Of a DNA stretch of 5,262 bases, positions 1-4,207 are shown piece after piece. The notes below the pieces were generated by a model. That model searched no databases and was not told where the DNA came from. It was given only the letters and a program-made list of their open reading frames with translations. Made by a program: the position numbers and the translations under genes. Numbering within the stretch: the stretch's first letter is position 1; the number at the start of each line of letters is the position of its first letter. Source of the stretch: RGIG3009 sp045653425 (lineage in GTDB: Bacteria > Bacillota > Clostridia > Oscillospirales > Acutalibacteraceae); contig JAZOLU010000050.1 of the NCBI GenBank assembly GCA_045653425.1, positions 1 to 5,262 on the forward strand, in the 5' to 3' direction.

Positions 1-687
1 TACGTTGGAGCAAGTACGATTGAAACGGCAATTGCGGAAGCGTCCGACGTTATAACGGGAACCGCTGGCGGTTTCGTTGTATGGCACGATAGCAACAACG
101 ACGGCCAGCCCGACGAAATACTTATAATGGACACCGCCAACATTGACACGGCAACGAAGGTTTGGCGCTGGAATGCGGGCGGCCTGGCGTTTAGTCCCAA
201 CGGTTACGCGGGGCCATACAATTCCGCCGCGATCACTTCCACGGGACAAATTAACGCAAGCAGTATTACAACGGGAAACCTTGACGCGTCACAAGTCACA
301 ATTCAACATTTGACCGCCACAATGTTCGAAGGCGGCAAATTGACCCTTGGCGGATTGAATAACCAAGCGGGCGTTTTCGAACTGCTAAACGACCAAGGCA
401 TTGTTATTGGCGAAATGAACAAGGACGGTTTGAAGTTCTACGGCGACGGCCCAATTGGTTCGCGCCCGTATGTCGTCTTAAACAATTCGGACGGTCTAAA
501 AGGTTACGACGCCAACGACACGGCCATATTTTGGGTTAACCGTGACGAATTCACAATGAAGAAGTGCGTTGCCCAAAATGAAATAAACGCATGCAACAAG
601 ATTAAATTCGTCCCCGTTACCATAAGGGACGGGAACAACGACATTGTGAACGACGGCGTGGCAATCGTCGGCATTGTTCAGAATTAA
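1..687 (+). CDS. Phage tail spike / tail endopeptidase-type protein, C-terminal part (5' end outside window)
   Basis: The frame is open from the first base, so the 228 visible residues are the C-terminal end of a longer protein; the ATG at 127 is internal. Visible residues about 25-75 contain the run GGFVVWHDSNNDGQPDEI, then ILIMDT and VWRWNAGGLAFS, then NGYAGPYN and ITSTGQINASSITTGNLDAS. This succession is characteristic of Firmicutes prophage tail spike proteins that follow the tape measure and distal tail genes (known family pattern). The DxNxDGxxDE stretch resembles a calcium-binding loop; that role is inferred. The remainder is probably beta-rich (GGKLTLGG, then repeated short strands) and lacks a collagen-like or lectin domain I can name. 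It sits directly upstream of the next tail gene, with a 15-nt gap, in the same late operon. Tail identity is fairly sure. Any enzymatic activity would lie in the missing N-terminal part. Confidence 0.85.
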   Translation, partial: YVGASTIETAIAEASDVITGTAGGFVVWHDSNNDGQPDEILIMDTANIDTATKVWRWNAGGLAFSPNGYAGPYNSAAITSTGQINASSITTGNLDASQVTIQHLTATMFEGGKLTLGGLNNQAGVFELLNDQGIVIGEMNKDGLKFYGDGPIGSRPYVVLNNSDGLKGYDANDTAIFWVNRDEFTMKKCVAQNEINACNKIKFVPVTIRDGNNDIVNDGVAIVGIVQN

Positions 688-696
688 AAGGGGAAG
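688..696 (+). promoter_or_regulatory. Ribosome binding site of the DUF859-like tail gene
   Basis: AAGGGGAAG lies 9 nt (counted from the G run) before the ATG at 703, directly after the upstream stop codon. It fixes 703 as the start. The core is GGGG rather than the usual GGAGG; the third G could still pair with the anti-Shine-Dalgarno U by wobble. Confidence 0.75.
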
Positions 697-702
697 ACCA
701 CA

Positions 703-2424
703 ATGGCAACATTTACAAGCCCAACGTTCAATTCACAAAACAAGTGGACAAAGTTTAGAATTAAGGTGGCGGAAGTTTCAAGCGATCCCGAAAATTCCGT
801 TTCGCGTTGCCGTGTCCAGGTGCAAGCGTGGCGAACCGACAACGCCAGCATTTACGGCGGCGGAACTGCTAATATTTACATTGGCGCGAATACTTATACC
901 CAATCAATTCCGGCTTCAAAAACAATTTCCTATAAGTCATACACGGTTATATTTGACGCCACCGTTAACATTAACCGCGGAACTTATGGCGACGCCAAGC
1001 CAAATATATATTGCCGCTTGTCGGGCGTTGTCAATTCGGACGGCCTGGCGACGTGGGCAAATGTTCCATTAACGCCAATTATCCGTTGCGCGTTATTGGA
1101 AAGCGTGAAAAGTTTCACGGACGAAGAAAACCCGCAAATTATTTATTCGAACCCGGTGGGTTCGGAAATTGTTACGGGAATAAAAGCGCGAATTTGTTGG
1201 AATAGCCGTGCGGACGGCACGGCATACGTTGATATGCCTAACGACGTTGGTGGCTCATATACTTTCACCCTTTCGGCGGCCGATCTTGCCAACATGTACG
1301 CCGCAAGCCCGAATTCTTCCACGCTGGCGGTGGAATATGATCTTAAATCAACAATGGACGGCGTGGAATATCACAATTACAAAAGCGCCAACATGGAAAT
1401 TGTAAACGCCGACCCCGTCATTGCTTCACCAACATACCAGGACACGGACGCCACAACGGTGGCGATCACGGGAAGCGACCAAACCATTGTTCAATTGCAA
1501 AGCACGTTGCGCATTCATTCCGCGACGGCAACGCCACAAAAGGGCGCCAGCATTTCCGAATATTCGTTACATTTTAACGGTTCGGTTTATACGCCCGACG
1601 GTTCGGGCAACGTTGACTTTCCCAATATTGACCTGGCGGGAACCTATGAAGCGCGAATTGCCGTTAAAGATAGCCGCGGCAAGATAACAACCGTTTCCGT
1701 TAATGTTCCAATATTGGGTTGGGCAAAGCCCGACGCGGTTTATTCGCTGGCAAGGGTGAACAACTTTGAAGACGATACAATCCTAAACGTTGACGGCAAA
1801 ATTTCCAGCGTTCCCGGAAGCAGTTTGTTTATTACTGAAAAACACCGCGCATTGCCAAACGGGGCATGGTCGGCAACGGACACCGTTACGGACGCGACGG
1901 ACAAACATTTAAACCTTGACAAAGCGGACGATTGGGAAGTTCTTGTTTCGGTTTGGGACGCGTTCACGGTTTCCGATCCGACAACTTACACGTTAACAGT
2001 TGGTAAGGGCATTCCGATTGCTTACTTTGACATTTATAGGCGTTCCGTGTCCGTCAATGGTCTTCCCGACGCGGACGAACAACTTTACGTTGGCGGAACT
2101 GTTAAAGCGGACGGCGTCACCCTTCCGCATGCTTATTCCACAACCGAACAAAAAATTGGGAAGTGGTATGACGGAAGCGACCTTTACGAATGCACCGTTG
2201 TTCTTGGAACAACAAAGTCCTTGAACGCAAATTCCAACACGGTCGTTGCTTCTTGGGACGAACCAATAAACATTGTTTACTTTAATGGTTTAAGAATTAG
2301 CGGCGGAATTACAACGGCCATTTCATACGTTGGCGGCTTTTATAACGGTGGAAACATTGCGGCGGTTAACCCAAGGGCGACCGCCCAGGGTTTGGACGTG
2401 TTCGTTATGCGTTACACGAAATAA
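703..2424 (+). CDS. DUF859-like phage tail protein, probable receptor-binding or tail-tip protein
   Basis: This 573-aa structural protein is rich in beta-strand patterns, with many Thr, Ser, Val, Asn and Gly residues and no signal peptide or membrane segment. Residues 1-130 form an N-terminal tail-attachment-like part. Residues about 130-430 look like successive Ig-like beta-sandwich units (for example GTYEARIAVKDSRGKITTVS). Residues 436-470 carry GIPIAYFDIYRRSVSVNG, and residues 478-496 carry YSTTEQKIGKWYDGSDLYE. Both resemble C-terminal elements of Firmicutes siphovirus proteins of the DUF859 type, which sit near the end of the tail module and are thought to contact the host (family knowledge; host contact is inferred). 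The start at 703 has a good ribosome binding site. The gene lies between the tail spike and the lysis cassette, consistent with the last tail gene. I count only one GAG/CTC in its 1.7 kb, a CTC at 1254 spanning a codon boundary. Confidence 0.8.
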   Translation: MATFTSPTFNSQNKWTKFRIKVAEVSSDPENSVSRCRVQVQAWRTDNASIYGGGTANIYIGANTYTQSIPASKTISYKSYTVIFDATVNINRGTYGDAKPNIYCRLSGVVNSDGLATWANVPLTPIIRCALLESVKSFTDEENPQIIYSNPVGSEIVTGIKARICWNSRADGTAYVDMPNDVGGSYTFTLSAADLANMYAASPNSSTLAVEYDLKSTMDGVEYHNYKSANMEIVNADPVIASPTYQDTDATTVAITGSDQTIVQLQSTLRIHSATATPQKGASISEYSLHFNGSVYTPDGSGNVDFPNIDLAGTYEARIAVKDSRGKITTVSVNVPILGWAKPDAVYSLARVNNFEDDTILNVDGKISSVPGSSLFITEKHRALPNGAWSATDTVTDATDKHLNLDKADDWEVLVSVWDAFTVSDPTTYTLTVGKGIPIAYFDIYRRSVSVNGLPDADEQLYVGGTVKADGVTLPHAYSTTEQKIGKWYDGSDLYECTVVLGTTKSLNANSNTVVASWDEPINIVYFNGLRISGGITTAISYVGGFYNGGNIAAVNPRATAQGLDVFVMRYTK

Positions 2425-2426
2425 AC

Positions 2427-2437
2427 GGGGGGTGATC
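2427..2437 (+). promoter_or_regulatory. Extended Shine-Dalgarno of the membrane/coiled-coil gene
   Basis: GGGGGGTGATC lies 2 nt after the tail-gene stop codon and ends 2 nt before the ATG at 2440. Its last ten bases match the complement of the 16S rRNA tail (GGAGGTGATC) except for G in place of A, leaving a possible G-U pair. It is unusually long, suggesting strong initiation, and again avoids GAG. Confidence 0.75.
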
Positions 2438-2439
2438 TT

Positions 2440-2805
2440 ATGACCGAAATACTAATTGCCGCGCTTACGTCGGGCGCGGTCTTTTCGTTCGTGCAATTCC
2501 TTATTTCGTTTGGCTTTTCCCGAAAGGACAAAAGCCGCGAAATTGAAAAGAAGATTGACGCCCTAACCGAAAAGGTGGACGCGAACCAGGCAATATTGGC
2601 ACGAACTCATATTTTGAGGTTTAGCGACGAAATAAAAAACGGAATGATCCATTCAAAAGAATATTGGCGCCAGCAATTGGACGATTGCGACACTTACGAC
2701 GAATTTTGCAAGGATCACCCGAATTTTAAGAATAGTTACACATTAGTGGCTAACGAACACATTAAGGAAACTTACAAGGAACTTGTCAAGAACGGCAAGT
2801 TATAA
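2440..2805 (+). CDS. Membrane-anchored coiled-coil phage protein of the lysis cassette, function unknown
   Basis: This 121-aa protein has one clear N-terminal membrane segment at residues 4-26 (ILIAALTSGAVFSFVQFLIS onward). A charged turn (SRKDKSRE) follows, then an amphipathic heptad stretch with I35, I39, L42, V46, N49 and L53 in core positions, which predicts a short coiled coil. The C-terminal half is soluble, polar and rich in aromatic and acidic residues, including HSKEYWRQQLDDCDTYDEFC and the later TLVANEHIKETYKELV. I recognise this architecture from small proteins that often lie between tail and holin genes in Firmicutes prophages, where they are usually left as hypothetical or called holin-like. 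It is preceded by an extended ribosome binding site and followed after 4 nt by the next gene. A holin accessory or antiholin role is inference from position and topology only. Confidence 0.8.
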   Translation: MTEILIAALTSGAVFSFVQFLISFGFSRKDKSREIEKKIDALTEKVDANQAILARTHILRFSDEIKNGMIHSKEYWRQQLDDCDTYDEFCKDHPNFKNSYTLVANEHIKETYKELVKNGKL

Positions 2806-2809
2806 GGCA

Positions 2810-2908
2810 ATGTTCACCAAGGTTCTTGAATGCGCAGTTGCGGCGGTCTTCACCGCCGTTCTTGCCATTCTGTTATATTTATCCATTACGAAAGGGGAAA
2901 AATTATGA
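2810..2908 (+). CDS. 32-residue single-span membrane microprotein, probable lysis-cassette component
   Basis: This small reading frame starts at ATG 2810, 4 nt after the TAA of the previous gene, and ends at TGA 2906-2908. The stop overlaps the holin start codon as ATGA. The predicted product begins MFTKVLECAVAAVFTAVLAI and ends LSITKGEKL. Residues about 7-25 form one hydrophobic helix, with a short basic tail after it. There is no convincing ribosome binding site of its own: AAGG at 2804-2807 is only 2 nt from the ATG. Translation would therefore depend on ribosomes terminating at 2805. Support comes from the exact 4-nt overlap, the membrane character, and the way it fills the only gap in the operon. 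A holin regulator or antiholin is a reasonable guess by position, but no family is recognised. A chance frame remains possible because it is so short. Confidence 0.55.
   Translation: MFTKVLECAVAAVFTAVLAILLYLSITKGEKL
2891..2897 (+). promoter_or_regulatory. Ribosome binding site deciding the holin start
   Basis: AAAGGGG ends 7 nt before the ATG at 2905. It supports 2905 over the in-frame upstream ATG at 2830, which would add 25 unrelated, non-membrane residues and overlap the microprotein. As with the other sites in this window, GGGG replaces GGAGG. Confidence 0.75.
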
Positions 2909-3192
2909 ATAACGAATTGGGTTTTATTGCATTCCCGGCAATTGTTGTAATCTGTTATTTGGCGGGTGCCACGCTTAAGGCGATCGGCAACGAAGCGTTG
3001 GACAAGTTCATTCCCGTTATATGTGGCTTTTTGGGCGGAATAATCGGCGTTGTTGTCTTCAATACAATTCCCGGTTACATTCCAGCCGATAATTGGCTTA
3101 TGGCCCTGGCGATCGGCATTGTTTCCGGCTTTGCCGCCACGGGAATAAACCAGGTATATAAACAACTTAAGAAGACGGGTGAAACAAAATGA
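2905..3192 (+). CDS. Phage holin, three membrane segments (holin superfamily V / Hol44-like)
   Basis: This 95-aa protein has three predicted membrane segments: residues about 7-24 (FIAFPAIVVICYLAGATL), 35-55 (FIPVICGFLGGIIGVVVF onward) and 64-81 (WLMALAIGIVSGFAATGI). The C-terminus is basic and cytosolic-looking (NQVYKQLKK). The arrangement of AIVVICYL, then DKFIPVICGFLGGIIG, then GIVSGFAATGINQVYKQ matches the Hol44-type holin family of Firmicutes phages. Holins form lesions in the cytoplasmic membrane at a set time and release the endolysin to the cell wall. The upstream ribosome binding site at 2891 and the ATGA overlap with the microprotein fix the start. Its own stop overlaps the endolysin start in a second ATGA, so holin and lysin are probably translationally coupled. 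Confidence 0.85.
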   Translation: MNNELGFIAFPAIVVICYLAGATLKAIGNEALDKFIPVICGFLGGIIGVVVFNTIPGYIPADNWLMALAIGIVSGFAATGINQVYKQLKKTGETK

Positions 3193-3698
3193 AGCCGACT
3201 TCGACCCAAGTGGTTCGTCTTGCTTATTCCCAAGTTGGTTATAAGGCGCCGGGGCCTGGTAAAAAGAACAAATACGCCAAATGGTTTGATACCAACATGG
3301 TTAAATTCTTCAACGGGAAGAAGAATGGCGTTGGCGTTGATTGGTGCGCGATCTTCGTTTGTTTTTGCGTTGCCTACCTGGCAAAGACCACGACCGACGC
3401 ATGTTACGTTATGTGTACGCCTTTAAAAAGTTGCGCCGCTGGCGTTGGTTGGCTATGGGACTACTTCAAAGCGAAGAAAAGAACCACAAGCGTGGCGCAT
3501 TATGGCGACGTGATCTTTTTATCAAGTAAAAAATCGAAACTTGCCCACGTCGGAATTGTTTACAAGGTGACGGACAAATACGTTTATTGGGAAGCGGGCA
3601 ACGAAGGCGGCGGCCACGGAGCAGTTAAAAAACATAAATACCTAAAGACCAACGCCAAAATTTACGGTTACGGAAGACCGCGTTACGCGTCCGCATAA
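3189..3698 (+). CDS. Single-domain CHAP endolysin (cysteine peptidoglycan amidase/peptidase)
   Basis: This 169-aa lysin cleaves peptidoglycan at the end of infection after holin lesions form. The CHAP signature is clear: VDWCAIFVCFC carries the likely nucleophile Cys53, HYGDVIFL (104-111) is the usual GD-containing strand, LAHVGIVY carries His120, and YWEAGNEGGG provides Glu135 and Asn138 as candidates to complete the site. There is no signal peptide. The CHAP fold takes up nearly the whole length, so no separate SH3, LysM or other wall-binding domain is present. The protein is strongly basic (24 Lys and 4 Arg against 8 Asp plus Glu), which might provide wall affinity by charge (inference). 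It has six cysteines (53, 58, 60, 72, 76, 82). Its ATG overlaps the holin stop by 4 nt, and GACGGGTGA upstream is at best a weak ribosome binding site. Amidase versus endopeptidase cannot be told from sequence. Confidence 0.88.
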   Translation: MKPTSTQVVRLAYSQVGYKAPGPGKKNKYAKWFDTNMVKFFNGKKNGVGVDWCAIFVCFCVAYLAKTTTDACYVMCTPLKSCAAGVGWLWDYFKAKKRTTSVAHYGDVIFLSSKKSKLAHVGIVYKVTDKYVYWEAGNEGGGHGAVKKHKYLKTNAKIYGYGRPRYASA

Positions 3699-3732
3699 TC
3701 AAGACACTTTTCCAACCTTCTTCCAGGCTTCA

Positions 3733-3780
3733 CCCCGTCGTTCAAGGTTGCACCCCTCCGACGAACGGCGGGGCTTTTTT
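3733..3780 (+). terminator. Rho-independent terminator of the late (tail-lysis) operon
   Basis: CCCCGTCGTTC (3733-3743) pairs with GAACGGCGGGG (3763-3773) as 11 pairs including one G-U, followed by CTTTTTT. A competing inner hairpin, CCCCTCCG (3753-3760) with CGGCGGGG (3766-3773), has one mismatch, a 5-nt loop and the same T run. It lies 35 nt after the endolysin stop. Confidence 0.85.
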
Positions 3781-3810
3781 GGGCTGGCGTTAGTCTTTGG
3801 CCCACCGTCG

Positions 3811-3829
3811 GGCGGGGAATTACCCCGCC
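3811..3829. other. GC-rich stem-loop without a T run
   Basis: GGCGGGG (3811-3817), loop AATTA, CCCCGCC (3823-3829): a perfect 7-bp stem. On the + strand it is followed by an A run rather than T, and on the - strand by CGACGG, so it is not an evident terminator in either direction. It sits between the two terminators. Role unknown. Confidence 0.5.
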
Positions 3830-3881
3830 AAAAATCAAGACTTCCAAATGCCATATTGGAAAACCTTTATTGCAAGAAGAA

Positions 3882-3913
3882 CCCCACGGCCAACACCGTG
3901 GGGCTTTTCTTTT
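3882..3913 (+). terminator. Second rho-independent terminator, left edge of the att region
   Basis: CCCCACGG (3882-3889), loop CCAACA, CCGTGGGG (3896-3903), then CTTTTCTTTT. It is a perfect 8-bp stem. On the - strand the hairpin is followed by TTCTTCTTG, so it may also stop transcription coming from the att/tRNA side. It backs up the first terminator and separates lysis transcription from the attachment site. Confidence 0.85.
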
Positions 3914-3930
3914 GCCCGAATTTTTCCAAG

Positions 3931-3953
3931 TGGCACCAAAACGGCACCCAAAA
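3931..3953 (+). repeat. Left pair of TGGCACC-AAAA repeats, candidate integrase arm-type sites
   Basis: TGGCACCAAAA (3931-3941) is followed directly by CGGCACCCAAAA (3942-3953), with an 11-nt period. The same tandem unit appears on the other side of the core at 4114-4137. Tyrosine integrases of the lambda/Tn916 type bind short direct repeats flanking the core through an N-terminal domain. Assignment here rests on symmetry and repetition, not on a known site. Confidence 0.6.
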
Positions 3954-3996
3954 GAACGAACGAAACCCACAAAACCAATGTTTGCAAGGTTCTTTT

Positions 3997-4024
3997 TGGT
4001 GGAGCATACGGGATTTGAACTCAT
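3997..4024 (-). other. tRNA 3'-end fragment, likely attP core
   Basis: Read on the - strand, the segment ends ATGCTCC-A-CCA (acceptor 3' strand, discriminator base, CCA). It is preceded by T-loop TTCAAAT and T-stem 3' strand CCCGT, with G53 at 4020. The 5' T-stem strand (ATGAG, 4020-4024) pairs imperfectly: one A-C mismatch and one U-G. No anticodon arm and no matching GGAGCAT 5' acceptor is found upstream. It is therefore a fragment, not a gene. Integration would rebuild the 3' end of a host tRNA whose acceptor begins GGAGCAT; the amino acid cannot be told. Homology with the host probably runs from 3997 to about 4020. Confidence 0.75.
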
Positions 4025-4113
4025 TTGTATATGTCCACCCGTGGGCAAAGTGTCCGCAAAATAAGGGGTTTTCGTGATCCGTTTCCCGTTTTGTCCGCCA
4101 GGAATGGACAAGG

Positions 4114-4137
4114 TGGCACCCAAAATGGCACCCAAAA
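4114..4137 (+). repeat. Right pair of perfect TGGCACCCAAAA repeats, candidate integrase arm-type sites
   Basis: TGGCACCCAAAA occurs twice in perfect tandem (4114-4125 and 4126-4137), with a 12-nt period and the same orientation as the left pair. The preceding AAGG also resembles the left arm's AAG. The second copy runs directly into the first palindrome. Confidence 0.65.
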
Positions 4138-4173
4138 ACTACTTAAGTAGTTTGGCGTTCCTACTTAAGTAGT
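4136..4173. repeat. Twin perfect palindromes around CTACTTAAGTAG, 22 bp apart
   Basis: AAACTACTTAAGTAGTTT (4136-4153) is an 18-bp perfect palindrome. CTACTTAAGTAG (4161-4172) repeats its 12-bp heart. The centres are 22 bp apart, about two helical turns, so two dimers could bind on one face of the DNA. The two copies can also pair as a 13-bp stem around a 10-nt loop. Candidate roles are directionality-factor sites, extra integrase arm sites or a repressor operator. None is proven. Confidence 0.7.
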
Positions 4174-4182
4174 CATTAAGAA

Positions 4183-4207
4183 CCCCGTCACTTGACGGGG
4201 CTTTTTT
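4183..4207. terminator. Terminator hairpin at the integrase 3' end, probably bidirectional
   Basis: CCCCGTC (4183-4189), loop ACTT, GACGGGG (4194-4200): a perfect 7-bp stem, extendable to 8. The + strand has CTTTTTT next, overlapping the integrase stop codon (4206-4208). The - strand has the weaker TTCTTAAT tract. It can end integrase transcription and shield the integrase from antisense reading out of the late operon. Confidence 0.8.

Larger units (their letters stand above)
3931..4173. other. Probable phage attachment site attP (core plus both arms)
   Basis: This gene-free segment lies between the converging endolysin and integrase genes. It holds, in order, a left repeat pair (3931-3953), a tRNA 3'-end core (3997-4020), a right repeat pair (4114-4137) and two palindromes (4136-4173). 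That is the layout expected for an intact attP of a tRNA-targeting temperate phage. The outer limits are my estimate. Confidence 0.7.

Noticed and set aside
674..1687. Several + frames of 64-132 codons inside the DUF859-like tail gene
   Set aside because: They are out-of-frame shadows. The 703-2424 frame has the ribosome binding site and matches a tail protein throughout.
2830..2904. 25-residue upstream extension of the holin
   Set aside because: The extension is non-membrane and overlaps the microprotein, while ATG 2905 has a well-placed ribosome binding site and the ATGA overlap.
2800..3165. 121-codon - frame opposite the microprotein and holin
   Set aside because: It is antisense to the holin's membrane segments and lacks a start signal or neighbours on that strand.
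3748..4077. 109-codon + frame through the gene-free region, and overlapping frames there on both strands (including - 3683-4135)
   Set aside because: They run through two terminator hairpins, the tRNA fragment and the repeats, have no ribosome binding site, and encode low-complexity, unfamiliar sequence.
3997..4085. A complete tRNA gene on the - strand
   Set aside because: Only the T-arm 3' half and acceptor 3' strand are present. There is no anticodon arm and no pairing 5' acceptor within about 90 nt.
3931..4173. CRISPR array
   Set aside because: Repeats are only 11-12 nt, in tandem pairs without spacers of regular length.
3699..4205. A prophage-host boundary (attL or attR)
   Set aside because: Phage genes lie on both sides in the orientation of a joined genome, and the same repeat pairs occur on both sides of the core.
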